Positions 1 to 9,151 are shown, counted from the stretch's first letter. The stretch: DNA of 64,000 bases from Thiohalocapsa sp. PB-PSB1 (GCA_016745215.1 CP050890.1:4898001-4962000); one strand, 5' to 3'. Program-made: numbers and translations. The notes: generated from the sequence alone by a model not told the origin.

Positions 1-88
1 GGAATGTAGGTTTTCTATTTTCATCTTGTTTTTTTCTCTGCGCCTTTGCGTCTTTGCGCGAGAGTTCTTTCTCCCGGCTATGCACGCG

Positions 89-341
89 TCATTCTTCCAA
101 GGCGTTGACGCAGGGAACGATGCCATCCTTCAACAGCGCGGCGCCGAAGTCGAGCAGTAGGCCAAGCTCGAGGCCAGTCATGCGCAGATCGGCCTGGATT
201 TATTTGCGCTGCAACGGAGTCAGATGCTCGACGGATTTCAGCTTCAGCAATGCCCTTGACACATGGGCACTTCGTTGACGATGAAGTCGGCGCGCAGACC
301 TCGCCTAGCGGGACACTTAGGTACTCGATCAGAGTCGGCAC
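89..341 (-). pseudogene. GxxExxY (PD-(D/E)XK-like) protein, degraded relic
   Basis: Read on the minus strand across frames, this stretch encodes pieces typical of the C-terminal half of GxxExxY family proteins: GLRADFIVNEV, then LKLKSVEHLTPLQRK, then TGLELGLLLDFGAALLKDG and a terminal VNALEE before a stop at 89-91. The pieces need a frameshift near 250 and are broken by an in-frame TAA after LQRK, so the gene is dead. The DNA after its stop continues into a readable SREKELSRKDAKAQRRE stretch (about 20-88), the low-complexity repeat that commonly follows this family in other genomes. The N-terminal half is missing. Family function is unknown (suspected nuclease fold). Confidence 0.65.
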
Positions 342-383
342 TTGGCGCTCAACGCTCGGTCATTTATTGGTGGACAGTTTCTT

Positions 384-546
384 AGGCGATTGCCGGAAAG
401 AAACATACCGATTGGCGCCGGATCCTCGTTCGCCTGCGCGAAGCGGCAATCCGTCCATGGTCGCTCGATGGGCGGGTTGCCGCGACGTCGAGGCCGGACG
501 AGAAGACAAGCCAGGCGATCTATTTATCGACAGAAATCACCTCAGT
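384..546. repeat. PAL1 palindromic repeat, copy 1
   Basis: About 160 bp. It begins AGGCGATTGCCGG.AAGAAAC and ends with the inverted counterpart CGACAGAAATCACCTCA. The centre carries the palindrome arms GGCAATCCGTCCATGG and GGGCGGGTTGCC. It lies downstream of spoVR, which is transcribed toward it and stops at 602. Same family as the copies at 6358, 10653, 17029, 22412, 26105, 26733, 30104, 34228, 35494 and 52581. Confidence 0.85.
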
Positions 547-601
547 TTTCACTCTTGATTTCTGCGAGTGGCGAGCACTCCATCATTAAGAGGTTAGAGT
601 A

Positions 602-2098
602 TCAGGCGTCGCCGATTAACTGCACTCGTCCCTGTTCGTCGACCGATTCCAACCGAATGTCGAAGCCCCATAGGCGCCGGATATGCAGCAACATCTCATC
701 CACCGAATCGCCAAGTGGGCGACGGTTATGCCGATAGTGACGCAGGGTCATGGAACGATCGCCGCGCAGATCGACATTGTAGACCTGAATATTGGGTTCA
801 CGGCTGCCAAGATTATATTGCTCGGCCATGTATTGACGCAGACTGCGATAGCCCGCTTCGTCATGAATGGAGGTGATTTCCAGCGTGTCCTCTCGGTCGT
901 CGTCACGCACGCCGAACAGCCGAAAATCACGCATTAGTTTGGGTGATAGAAATTGTGCAATGAAGCTTTCATCCTTGAAATTACGCATTGCAAAGTCGAG
1001 CACCTGAAGCCAGTCCTGTCCGGCGATGTCAGGAAACCATTCGCGATCCTCGGGAGTAGGTTCCTCGCAAATCCGACGGATGTCACGCATCATGGCGAAA
1101 CCGAGCGCGTAAGGATTAATGCCGTTATAGTACGGGGCGTCGAAGCCGGGCTGGAACACGACATTTGTATGCGATTGCAAAATCTCGATCATGAAACCAT
1201 CATTGATTAATCCCTCATCGTAGAGTTGGTTCAGCAATGTATAGTGCCAGAATGTGGCCCAGCCCTCGTTCATGACTTGTGTCTGGCGCTGTGGATAGAA
1301 ATACTGACCCACCTTGCGCACAATGCGAACGATTTCCCGCTGCCAGGGTTCCAGTAAAGGCGCATTCTTTTCGATAAAATAAAGCAGATTTTCCTGCGGC
1401 TCTTCCGGAAAGCGCTGCTCTTGGCGCCCGACCTGCTCGGTTTCGCGATCTACTGGTAGCGTTCGCCAGAGGTCGTTAATTTGGGATTGCAGGTAAGACT
1501 CGCGCTCGTGCTGGCGTCGCTTTTCCTCAGCCATTGACAGCGGTGCCGGGCGTTTATAGCGATCTACCCCGTAATTCATCAATGCATGGCAGGAATCGAG
1601 CAGCGCTTCGACTTCTTCATAACCATAGCGCTCTTCACATTCGGCGATGTAGGCGCGGGCGAATACCAAATAATCAATGATGGCATCGGCGCTGGTCCAG
1701 GCGCGGAATAAATAATTACCCTTAAAAAAGCTGTTGTGTCCATAGGAAGCGTGGGCGATAACCAGGGCCTGCATCGGTAGCGTATTTTCTTCCATCAAAT
1801 AGGCGATGCAGGGGTCCGAATTGATCACGATCTCATAGGCCAGCCCCATTTGCCCGCGCCGATAGGTTTGCTCTGTGGCGACGAATTGCTTGCCGAAGGA
1901 CCAGTGATGGTAATTGATCGGCAATCCGGACGATGAGTAGGCGTCGATCATCTGCTCCGAGGAGATCACCTCGATTTGATTCGCATAGGTGTCGAGTCCG
2001 TATTCATCATGGGCAATGCGCGCGATTTCCTGATCGAAGCGCTTCAGCAGCGGGAAATTCCATTCGGATGATTCAGAGATGAGATTTTTGCTTGGCAT
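602..2098 (-). CDS. spoVR: SpoVR family protein (YcgB-like)
   Basis: Full-length SpoVR/YcgB homologue of about 498 residues, very similar to the enterobacterial YcgB proteins I know. Recognisable blocks in order: HWSFGK (about 64-69), GLAYEIVINSDPCIAYLMEE, HASYGHNSFF (about 116), the long VRKVGQYFYPQ region, MNEGWATFWHYT, and the C-terminal NVDLRGDRSMTLRH. Biochemical function is not established; in spore formers it affects cortex formation, and in Gram-negatives the gene travels with prkA and yeaH. It is the last gene of that three-gene operon, starting 43 nt after the yeaH stop. The ATG at 2098 matches the family N-terminus; a TTG at 2125 would add nine residues. No signal peptide or membrane segment is evident. 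Confidence 0.93.
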   Translation of the reverse strand: MPSKNLISESSEWNFPLLKRFDQEIARIAHDEYGLDTYANQIEVISSEQMIDAYSSSGLPINYHHWSFGKQFVATEQTYRRGQMGLAYEIVINSDPCIAYLMEENTLPMQALVIAHASYGHNSFFKGNYLFRAWTSADAIIDYLVFARAYIAECEERYGYEEVEALLDSCHALMNYGVDRYKRPAPLSMAEEKRRQHERESYLQSQINDLWRTLPVDRETEQVGRQEQRFPEEPQENLLYFIEKNAPLLEPWQREIVRIVRKVGQYFYPQRQTQVMNEGWATFWHYTLLNQLYDEGLINDGFMIEILQSHTNVVFQPGFDAPYYNGINPYALGFAMMRDIRRICEEPTPEDREWFPDIAGQDWLQVLDFAMRNFKDESFIAQFLSPKLMRDFRLFGVRDDDREDTLEITSIHDEAGYRSLRQYMAEQYNLGSREPNIQVYNVDLRGDRSMTLRHYRHNRRPLGDSVDEMLLHIRRLWGFDIRLESVDEQGRVQLIGDA

Positions 2099-2140
2099 GG
2101 GCAATCCAGGTCTGACTGATGACAACAGGCTGCTGTGGCG

Positions 2141-3412
2141 TTATGCACTTTGTCGTTTGAATAATTCCCGGAATACCGGATAAATTGCATCGACACCACC
2201 GATCTCTTCCATCGCAAAATGAGGGTGCGCTGCCTTCACGTCCTGATAGGCAAACCAGAGACTTTGATGCTGTCGGGGTGTAATCTCGACATAGGCATAG
2301 TAACGCATCAACGGCATCAATTTGTCGATGAGCAGCTCCCGGCAAATGCTGGAATCCGAGTCCCAATTGTCGCCATCAGACGCCTGCGCGGCGTAGATGT
2401 TCCAGGTGCTAGAGTCATAGCGTTCGGAGATCACATCATAGGCTAGGTTAAGCGCGCTGGACACCACGGTACCGCCGGTCTCGCGGGAGTAAAAGAATTC
2501 TTGCTCGTCTACTTCCTGAGCTATTGTGTGATGACGGATGAAGACTACGTCGATTTTGTCGTAGTTTCGTTGTAAAAATAGATAGAGTAGGATAAAAAAG
2601 CGCTTGGCTAGATTCTTACGAACCTGATCCATGGATCCTGACACATCCATTATGCACAGCATCACGGCTTTACTGGTTGGTTCCGGCTGCTTGACGAAGG
2701 ATTGGTAGCGTAGATCGAAAGTATCGATAAATGGTAATGCAGCGATGCGTGTCTTCAATCGATCGATTTCCTCACGCAGCGCCAGTACATGCGGGTCATC
2801 GTCGGTGATGCCTGCTGTGGCCAATTCTGCCAATTCCTGCTCTAGTTCTCGAATGCGTCCACGATAGGGGGCGCCAAGGGCGGTACGGCGAGCCACCGCG
2901 CCTTTCAACGAACGCACTACGTCGATATTACTCGGGGCACCTTCGCTGGAGTAGCCGGCTCGTACTGACTTGAATTCGGTGATTCCTATCAGTTGGTTAC
3001 GCACCAGGTTGGGTAACTCCAGGTCGTCAAACAGCAGATCTAGAAACTCCTCCCGGGACAGTTCGAAAACAAAGTCGTCCTCGCCCTTGCCGCCTTTGCC
3101 GGCCTTACCTTGACCTGAGCCGCCGCCGCCACCGCCCTCCGGTCGCTGAACCCGGTCTCCGGCTTCGAACTCTTTATTTCCAGGATGGATCATGTCGCGG
3201 CTGCCACCGGGACCGTGGTGAAATATCGGCTCTGAAATGTCTTTGGATGGGATGCCAACTTTTTCGCCGCCGTCGATGTCGGTAATGCTGCGCCGGTTGA
3301 CAGCGTCTGAAACGGCGCGCTTGAGTTGCGACTTATAGCGTTTCAAGAAGCGCTGGCGATTCACGGTGCTCTTGTTTTTAGAGCTGATACGACGATCGAT
3401 AAAATGGGACAT
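2141..3412 (-). CDS. yeaH: YeaH/DUF444 protein with von Willebrand A-like domain
   Basis: A 423-residue DUF444 protein, the usual partner of PrkA and SpoVR. The N-terminus has the conserved IDRR..SKNKSTVNRQRFLKRY block. A glycine-rich linker (about 93-109) follows, then a charged coiled segment (about 186-225), then a C-terminal VWA-like domain whose metal-site motif DVSGSM is at 256-261 with TGGTVVSSAL further on. The VWA fold suggests protein-protein contacts, probably with the kinase; the exact role is unknown. It lies 230 nt after prkA, an unusually wide gap for the operon, which holds a possible hairpin. In E. coli, yeaGH is induced by nitrogen starvation and stationary phase; the promoter found here upstream of prkA would suit the same control. 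Confidence 0.93.
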   Translation of the reverse strand: MSHFIDRRISSKNKSTVNRQRFLKRYKSQLKRAVSDAVNRRSITDIDGGEKVGIPSKDISEPIFHHGPGGSRDMIHPGNKEFEAGDRVQRPEGGGGGGSGQGKAGKGGKGEDDFVFELSREEFLDLLFDDLELPNLVRNQLIGITEFKSVRAGYSSEGAPSNIDVVRSLKGAVARRTALGAPYRGRIRELEQELAELATAGITDDDPHVLALREEIDRLKTRIAALPFIDTFDLRYQSFVKQPEPTSKAVMLCIMDVSGSMDQVRKNLAKRFFILLYLFLQRNYDKIDVVFIRHHTIAQEVDEQEFFYSRETGGTVVSSALNLAYDVISERYDSSTWNIYAAQASDGDNWDSDSSICRELLIDKLMPLMRYYAYVEITPRQHQSLWFAYQDVKAAHPHFAMEEIGGVDAIYPVFRELFKRQSA

Positions 3413-3534
3413 AACAGGCTTTCTCGTTACCTTAGGGTGCGGCTTTATCGGACATCAAGTCACCAAGATGACACGAATGAAAGAGGTCGGGACCAAATGC
3501 CGCGTACGCAAGAGCCAAGGCCGTGGTCGGACGA

Positions 3535-3578
3535 TCGTGGACCGGCAGGGGCGAATCCGTGCAACCTGCGGTCCTCGC
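3535..3578 (-). other. Intercistronic hairpin between prkA and yeaH
   Basis: The gap holds an imperfect inverted repeat: GGACCGGCAGG at the left and CCTGCGGTCC at the right, separated by about 15 nt. The stem would be about 10 bp with one bulge. No U-tract follows, so it is more likely an RNA processing or stability element than a full terminator. Coordinates are approximate. Confidence 0.35.
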
Positions 3579-3642
3579 GCCACTCTTCCATGCGCCTGCA
3601 TTCCGTCGAGCTGTCATTGGAGCTTTGGGTTTCGACAGCCGA

Positions 3643-5565
3643 TTATTGCGCCTTTCGCACGCGAAGGTACCACTCTGACAGCAACCGGACTTGCTTGGGT
3701 GTGTAGCCCTTCTCGACCATGCGGTCGACAAACTGCTCATGTTTCTTTTTATCATCAGCAGATGATTTGGCGTTGAAGGAAATTACCGGCAGTAGTTCCT
3801 CGGTATTAGAGAACATCTTCTTTTCGATGACCACGCGCAACTTTTCGTAGCTTGTCCAGCGCGGGTTGGCGCCATTGTTGTTGGCGCGAGCGCGCAGCAC
3901 GAAATTGACAATCTCGTTACGGAAGTCTTTCGGGTTGGAGATGCCGGCGGGCTTCTCGATCTTTTCCAGCTCCTCATTCAGTGCGCCGCGATGCATCATT
4001 TCGCCGGTATCAGGATCACGGTATTCTTGATCTTGAATCCAGTAGTCGGCGTAGGTGACGTAGCGATCAAAAATATTTTGACCGTACTCGGCATAGGACT
4101 CTAGATAGGCGGTTTGCAGTTCCTTGCCGATGAACTCAGCATAGCGTGGTGCCAGATATTGTTTCAGGAAGGCTAGGTAGCGATCCTGAATTTCTTGCGG
4201 CAGGTGCTCGCGGATGATCTGTTTTTCCAGCACATAGAGCAGATGTACAGGGTTTGCTGCCACCTCGGTGTGATCGAAGTTGAAAACCTGGGATAGGATT
4301 TTAAACGCAAAGCGCGTCGAAATTCCCGACATCCCTTCGTCGACCCCAGCATAGTCACGATACTCCTGGACTGACTTGGCCTTTGGATCGGTATCCTTCA
4401 GGTTTTCCCCATCATAGACGCGCATTTTAGAGAAAATGCTGGAGTTTTCAGGCTCTTTCATCCGCGTCAACACCGAGAACTGAGCCATCATCTCCAGTGT
4501 GCCTGGTGCGCAAGGCGCCTGATTTAGCGAGCTGTTGCGCAGCAGTTTGTCATAGATATGCTTTTCTTCGGTGACGCGCATGCAATATGGCACTTTCACG
4601 ATGAAGACTCGGTCAAGAAATGCCTCATTATTTTTATTGTTGCGGAAAGTCTGCCACTCGGATTCATTACTATGGGCTAGGATAATCCCTTGGAACGGGA
4701 TCGCTGACAGGCCCTCGGTTGCATTGTAGTTGCCTTCCTGGGTAGCTGTCAGCAGTGGATGCAGTACCTTGATAGGCGCCTTGAACATCTCGACGAATTC
4801 CATTACACCCTGGTTGGCACGGCACAGGGCGCCGGAGTAGCTGTAAGCATCGGCGTCATTTTGCGCATAATGCTCTAGCTGGCGGATGTCTACCTTGCCT
4901 ACCAGCGATGAGATATCCTGATTATTCTCATCTCCAGGCTCGGTTTTAGCGATCGCGACCTGCTCCAGAATTGACGGATAGAGCTTAACGACCCGGAATT
5001 TGGTGATATCGCCGTTATATTCCTGCAGACGCTTGACTGCCCAAGGGGACATAATGGTACGCAAATAGCGATCAGGGATGCCGTAGTCCTCTTCGAGAAT
5101 CGGCCCGTCTTCTTCCGGCGAGAATAGGCTCAATGGCGACTCGAATACTGGCGATCCCTTGATTGTATAAAATGGAATCTGCTGCATCAGCTCTTTGAGT
5201 TTCTCTGCCAATGACGACTTACCGCCACCAACCGGACCAAGTAGATACAAGATCTGCTTTTTTTCCTCTAAACCTTGGGCAGCATGCTTGAGGTAAGACA
5301 CCAGATGCTCAATTGCCTCTTCCATGCCGTAGAAGTCTGCGAAAGCGGGGTAACGCTTAATGACTTTGTTCTGGAAGATGCGGCTTAGCCGTGCGTCGTT
5401 GTGCGTATCAATAAGTTCCGGCTCACCGATGGCGGCAAGTAGACGTTCAGCGGCCCCGGCGTAGGCCATGGGCTCGTTCTTACACAGTTCTAGGTATTCA
5501 TTCAAGCTCATATCTTCCTCGCGGGAAGACTCATATCTAGCTTGATAGCGTTCGAAGATCGACAT
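3643..5565 (-). CDS. prkA: PrkA family serine protein kinase (YeaG)
   Basis: A 640-residue PrkA/YeaG protein. The N-terminal AAA-type domain carries the P-loop GPVGGGKS at 110-117 and the C-terminal half is the PrkA kinase-like domain. Length and sequence match the family (about 640 residues). PrkA proteins phosphorylate protein substrates and in enterics support survival of nitrogen starvation and stationary phase; direct targets are poorly known. It is the first gene of prkA-yeaH-spoVR. The ATG at 5565 is preceded by a good ribosome site (GAGGTG, about 8 nt upstream). About 105 nt further upstream is a near-perfect sigma-54 promoter element with an NtrC-like dyad behind it. Confidence 0.95.
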   Translation of the reverse strand: MSIFERYQARYESSREEDMSLNEYLELCKNEPMAYAGAAERLLAAIGEPELIDTHNDARLSRIFQNKVIKRYPAFADFYGMEEAIEHLVSYLKHAAQGLEEKKQILYLLGPVGGGKSSLAEKLKELMQQIPFYTIKGSPVFESPLSLFSPEEDGPILEEDYGIPDRYLRTIMSPWAVKRLQEYNGDITKFRVVKLYPSILEQVAIAKTEPGDENNQDISSLVGKVDIRQLEHYAQNDADAYSYSGALCRANQGVMEFVEMFKAPIKVLHPLLTATQEGNYNATEGLSAIPFQGIILAHSNESEWQTFRNNKNNEAFLDRVFIVKVPYCMRVTEEKHIYDKLLRNSSLNQAPCAPGTLEMMAQFSVLTRMKEPENSSIFSKMRVYDGENLKDTDPKAKSVQEYRDYAGVDEGMSGISTRFAFKILSQVFNFDHTEVAANPVHLLYVLEKQIIREHLPQEIQDRYLAFLKQYLAPRYAEFIGKELQTAYLESYAEYGQNIFDRYVTYADYWIQDQEYRDPDTGEMMHRGALNEELEKIEKPAGISNPKDFRNEIVNFVLRARANNNGANPRWTSYEKLRVVIEKKMFSNTEELLPVISFNAKSSADDKKKHEQFVDRMVEKGYTPKQVRLLSEWYLRVRKAQ

Positions 5566-5670
5566 TCAGGACACCTCTCTCGAAGTTCGCACTCTACGCG
5601 TCGGCACACGCGACCGACGGTGGATTGTTTCTAGTGTTTGGTAGTTAACATTGTCTCTGCGTAGTGACTC

Positions 5671-5686
5671 TGCAAGCTCCGCGCCA
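5671..5686 (-). promoter_or_regulatory. Candidate sigma-54 (RpoN) -24/-12 promoter of prkA operon
   Basis: The minus strand reads TGGCGCGGAGCTTGCA. Against the RpoN consensus TGGCACG-N4-TTGCW this differs at one base (A5 to G) and keeps the invariant GG and GC with correct spacing. It points toward prkA, whose ATG lies about 105 nt downstream, giving a leader of roughly 90 nt. The yeaGH homologues of E. coli are known RpoN-dependent genes, which supports the assignment. Confidence 0.75.
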
Positions 5687-5752
5687 GCGCACGGGCAACT
5701 CGATCGGCAAAGATCTGGCTGAAATCAGATTAGTGCAGGCCATCATCACGAA

Positions 5753-5769
5753 CGCACCAGATACGTGCA
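5753..5769. promoter_or_regulatory. NtrC-like dyad upstream of prkA sigma-54 promoter
   Basis: CGCAC-N7-GTGCA matches the NtrC enhancer form TGCAC-N7-GTGCA with one arm mismatch. Its centre is about 100 bp upstream of the expected start, a normal distance for an enhancer-binding activator. From this site to about 6085 I see no other clear element. Confidence 0.45.
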
Positions 5770-6085
5770 TTACTCGTCGCGCCCGATTTCCACACTCTAA
5801 GATATTAAGAGTACGTGTTTATCCTGGGGCAACAGCCTGAGACTTCCTCGTGCGAAATCACGCCGGGTGCGGCAGCCTGGTTACGTTCATCATCTAACCA
5901 GCTTAGACATTACTCTATCTTTGGGTTCGAAGAATCCTCACAAGGTATAGGCCGAACGGCAGCATGCTGCATGAAGTATCAATAGAATGAATTTTCGACC
6001 ATCTAGCTCTTAGCAACAAAACCGCCCATATTTGGTGCACGTCGGTAATTGCCCGCACCAAAAGAGTCTCATACTGTGCGAAAAA

Positions 6086-6328
6086 TCAGCTCGGATCGAG
6101 CATCGCAAAACATACGAATGTCGCGACCAGCCCAATCGCCAGCAGGCAACCGCCATTTCCGCAGATCAGCATGAGTACAGCGCCCGCGCCCCAAATCAAA
6201 AGGCAGATGTTCTGGTTTGCCCGGTGGGCGCGTGTACGTTTGCGTTGTTTAAATGAGCGATAGTCCTGGCGTCCTCCACAAAGCCAATTCAGGATGCGTC
6301 CTGGCCAAGCGAAAAATGAATATTGCAT
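6086..6328 (-). CDS. Possible small membrane protein
   Basis: An open frame of 80 codons that I do not recognise. It has a basic stretch (SFKQRKRTRAHRANQN) followed by two hydrophobic segments separated by a short GNGGC turn and ends LDPS. That pattern, positive-inside then a helical hairpin, is what a small inner-membrane protein would show. Against it: no convincing ribosome site precedes the ATG at 6328, and a PAL1 repeat starts only 30 bp upstream, leaving little room for a promoter. It could be a chance frame or a remnant. Confidence 0.3.
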   Translation of the reverse strand: MQYSFFAWPGRILNWLCGGRQDYRSFKQRKRTRAHRANQNICLLIWGAGAVLMLICGNGGCLLAIGLVATFVCFAMLDPS

Positions 6329-6357
6329 GATCGCTATCGAGACTTACTCCAGACTAG

Positions 6358-6515
6358 GGCGATTTCTGTCGAGAAACGTACCACCTGGCCTGTCTTCTCG
6401 TCCGGTCTCATTATTACGACAACCCGCCCATAAAGCGGATGTGGACGGGTTGCCGCTACGCGAAGGCGAACGGGAGTCCGGCGCCAGTTAGTACGTTTTT
6501 CTCCGGCCATCGCCT
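6358..6515. repeat. PAL1 palindromic repeat, copy 2
   Basis: Full-length copy in the orientation starting GGCGATTTCTGTCGAGAAAC and ending CTCCGGCCATCGCCT. The central palindrome arms CAACCCGCCCATA and GGACGGGTTGCCG are present but imperfect. Confidence 0.9.
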
Positions 6516-6620
6516 GAGCTGGACTTGTTTGGCAATAACGCAAGCTCTTCCTACCGTTGCAAGATAAACCTATAGCGACGGCCGAGCCGTAAGGCAAGAG
6601 TGAAGGTTAACATTCGGCAC

Positions 6621-6651
6621 AAAAAAAAATCGCCGGTCTTCTAGGCCGGCG
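6621..6651 (-). terminator. Rho-independent terminator of yfdX
   Basis: Read on the minus strand, a GC-rich stem (CGCCGGCCTAGAAGACCGGCG, 9 bp with a G-U pair and 3-nt loop) is followed directly by a run of nine T. It sits about 80 bp past the yfdX stop. Confidence 0.85.
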
Positions 6652-6732
6652 AAAAGGGTACGCAACTCCCGCGGAGACTATCGGGAAGGCTAGAAGCCTC
6701 GGGGCCGATAGTGCTCCGGCCCCTGGAACGGA

Positions 6733-7572
6733 TTAGCCAGCCTGCTCGGACTTGACCTTTGCATCCTCAGCGCCCGCCGCCGGGACTGGCTCGACGACGA
6801 TCTGGGTACGGACCACCAGGCCATCGGTGGCCTGCTTCAACTCTAGGTTAGCCTGGTGGAACTGATCTTTTTCCAGCAGAGCTAAGGCCTTATCGACATG
6901 GGCGCTGGTTTCGGCCAGCGGCATGTTAACGACCTGCGAGACCAGGCCGAGGTCCACTAGCCGCAGGGTCTCAACGGCACCCGCATGATCGCCGCTGCGT
7001 ATCTGCGCTTTCGCCTGCTCGACAGCCGCGGTGCGGGCCGCAGACGACGGCTCGGTCTTCGTCGCCTCAGCCTCTGCGCTGCCATCCGCGGGATCCTGGC
7101 CTGACTGCGCGGCCTTAGCCTGGTCAGTGTTTGCCGCGTCGCGCTCGGCGACCGCCGCGGCGTAGCCTTCGATCATCTGCATCCTGGTCAGAATCGGAAT
7201 CAGGTTGGGCTGCTCGGTCACCGTTTCCTGCTTGACCGGCTTGTCGCCAACCTTGATTTCGGTAGTCATGGTCACCGGTGTGTCTTCCTGCTCGACCTGA
7301 CCGAGCAGGGTCTTCGCCTCGGCGAGTAGTTTCCTGGCGTTATCGACGAAACCGTCGTTGACAGCCATCCGCGCCATCTGGATGTCGTTCATTGCCGCAA
7401 GCCCGTGTTCGGACATCTTCATACTCTGTTGCGCGCTCGGGCCGTTGCTCGCCTGCTCTTGGTTCGCTGCCGGGTCGTTTTCGCTACTCTCGGCGTAGAG
7501 TCGGCCGATGCTGCCGGCAGCGAGCGCTAATGTGAGGACCAAGCCTGCAATCAAGACTGTAGAGCGTTTCAT
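6733..7572 (-). CDS. YfdX family periplasmic protein
   Basis: About 280 residues with a clear signal peptide (MKRSTVLIAGLVLTLALAAG...LYA) and probable cleavage before ESSEND. The mature protein has the YfdX hallmarks: SEHGLAAMNDIQMARMAV, then KLLAEAKTLL, and a second conserved half with GDHAGAVETLRLVDLGLVS and KDQFHQANLELKQATDG. Helical YfdX proteins are acid- or stress-associated in enterics and their biochemical role is unclear. The ribosome site AGGAG fits the ATG at 7572 (7 nt spacing), not the ATG two codons earlier or the long upstream frame. It is transcribed alone and ends at a strong terminator. Confidence 0.87.
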   Translation of the reverse strand: MKRSTVLIAGLVLTLALAAGSIGRLYAESSENDPAANQEQASNGPSAQQSMKMSEHGLAAMNDIQMARMAVNDGFVDNARKLLAEAKTLLGQVEQEDTPVTMTTEIKVGDKPVKQETVTEQPNLIPILTRMQMIEGYAAAVAERDAANTDQAKAAQSGQDPADGSAEAEATKTEPSSAARTAAVEQAKAQIRSGDHAGAVETLRLVDLGLVSQVVNMPLAETSAHVDKALALLEKDQFHQANLELKQATDGLVVRTQIVVEPVPAAGAEDAKVKSEQAG

Positions 7573-7847
7573 CGTCATTCTCCTGTTGTGATGGGTTGTT
7601 GAAACAGTCGGCTCGGTTAGCGTATCCGGGGGTATTCCAGTCCACTTCCGATATCTGCCCACTGCCGATAGTAGATAGTCTATTGCAGGCTGCGTTACTG
7701 CTTGCTTGTCAACGCATGAAGGCTTGGTAATGTCAGTTGTCGATGTGCGACAGATGGACCAGTCACTCTATTAGGCATGGCTCAGGCTGATCGCGAAACA
7801 AACGGGCGATATTACATAACCATTTGTTTTTACTACATCTCAACTCG

Positions 7848-7915
7848 TGCTCTGTTGCGGGAGTCGCGAAACCCTTTGCAGTCGTGGTCGTCATCGATAA
7901 CCCACGATGAGCGAT
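7848..7915. repeat. PAL3 element, left half (split copy)
   Basis: TGCTCTGTTGCGGGAGTCGC through ATCGATAACCCACGATGAGCGAT matches the left half of the element seen whole at 35718-35872 (fewer GTCGTT triplets). The right half lies at 9186-9241; the 1.27 kb between is the intron-cassette nest. GCGAT is repeated at both junctions (7911-7915 and 9186-9190). Confidence 0.6.
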
Positions 7916-7997
7916 CACGATCTGGCGTAGGGGCGCCCCCGCCACAGACCCGGACTTGCGGTTTTCCCGCATCCGGTTCCTCGGCTGAATTCGCTTG

Positions 7998-8599
7998 GTG
8001 ATGGTGCAGAAACAAGCTAAACAGGTTTTTGGCTTGGGTGTCGCCTGCCGACTCATTCGCTACCGCTATCGGCGTCGGTATCGGTATCGGCGTCGGTATC
8101 GAACTGACCAACCCGCTATCCGCCAAGCTCCTCGCTGACCGCCTAGCCACGCTGTCCGAGCTTCGTGAGCATGGCCACAAGACGATCAAGCAGTGCCTTT
8201 TGCTTGCTGTTGTCGTCTGCGCACAACGCATCGCACACCAGCGAGCACGTCCTCAATCGCAGCGCACTCCAGCGCCGAGCCTCGTGCGCTTTCAAACGAC
8301 CGGCGTCGATCCCCGCTCGTCGCTTTGCCGTTACCCTCGGCAATCTTCAGCGCGATGGCCTGCGATGCGCGCCTAAGATGCGCACCTAGGATGCGCACAG
8401 GCGTTGATCCTTCGCGTTACGCTGCCCTTTCACATGCTCGCAGTCGCGCTAGGCCCAGCCGACAGACTCGATGGCCGCACGCTAGACGTCGAGCTTCTCA
8501 TGACCGAATGGCATAGGGCGTTTTCTCTCTCGATTCCGATTCCGATTCCGATTCGGATTCCGATAGTGGCCCCGACCCCGATTGCACTCCGCCGATGTC
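7998..8599 (-). mobile_element. Four-helix-bundle gene cassette, copy A
   Basis: One of three ~0.6-kb repeats (others 25068-25688 and 51947-52518) that share sharp ends: GTGATGGTGCAGAAACAAGC at the left and CACTCCGCCGATGTC at the right. Inside are a left microsatellite of GGTATC/GGCGTC hexamers (8060-8102), a degraded gene, and a right microsatellite of CGATTC hexamers (about 8530-8562). This copy lies where the reverse transcriptase of the surrounding group II intron relic would be. Confidence 0.75.
8115..8514 (-). pseudogene. Four helix bundle (S23/IVS-like) protein, copy A
   Basis: Starts MPFGHEKLDV at 8514 and continues, across stops and frameshifts, through RAAIESVGWA, KGQRNAKDQ, RRASQAIALKIAEGNGKA, GDRRRSFE, ARGSALECAAIEDVL and KALLDRLVAMLTKLGQRG. 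These are the signature blocks of the four helix bundle protein family (related to the proteins encoded in 23S rRNA intervening sequences). In-frame TAG codons follow LDV and GWA. All three copies share the GWA-TAG lesion and the break after EDVL, so the broken form was itself copied. Confidence 0.75.
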
Positions 8600-9151
8600 C
8601 GGCACGAGTTTCCTTTGCGAGCTGCGTGCTTCCGTCGGGTCCTTACGCCTTAGGGCCGGCTTTCCCGACCTCCGACTACGATGCCCGATAAGACACCCCG
8701 TTGGCATGCGGTCGGCTACGACCTGTCTATCCGCTCCCTGTTCGCCCAATTCGCCCGCGCCCACGCTGTCAGCCTGTGAACAAGTGGGCTCTTCACCTGT
8801 TCGTGCCCCAACGCTGTCGGTTTCATGGTTTCACATCGTTCAGGAGCCTTACGGGGCTTCCCGAGTTCTCTGACGTCTCGCCTCCTACATACATAAGCCT
8901 GATGAATCCGGCGAATATCCACGCGCTGACCAAAACGCGCGCTTCATGTGGGCTTCCAGCTCGTAAACACTGTCGCCATCGGCGGGTGACGTTTCTCGAC
9001 GCTGTACCAGCACTTCAGCGAGCGCGATCTCCCTTACGGCCTACAGGATTCTCTGTGTACGCTTGCCCGGCAAAATTTGTTCGCAGGGCACAAAGCTCCA
9101 CAGCAGGACCAACACTCGATAGGGATGGCTAGCCGTTACCCGACCGGGACC
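8600..9151 (-). other. Group II intron domain I-III region, no coding potential
   Basis: This is the 5' portion of the intron relic. Both strands have open frames, but none resembles a known protein and all are likely shadows of structured RNA sequence. Confidence 0.4.

Noticed and set aside
5926..5940. GGGTTCGAAGAATCC resembling a tRNA T-loop
   Set aside because: No acceptor, D or anticodon stem pairs with it in the flanking 70 bases.
8498..8764. Frame with SESESESE repeats read as a protein
   Set aside because: It is a translation of the hexanucleotide microsatellite next to the broken four-helix gene; it has no start context or conserved domain.
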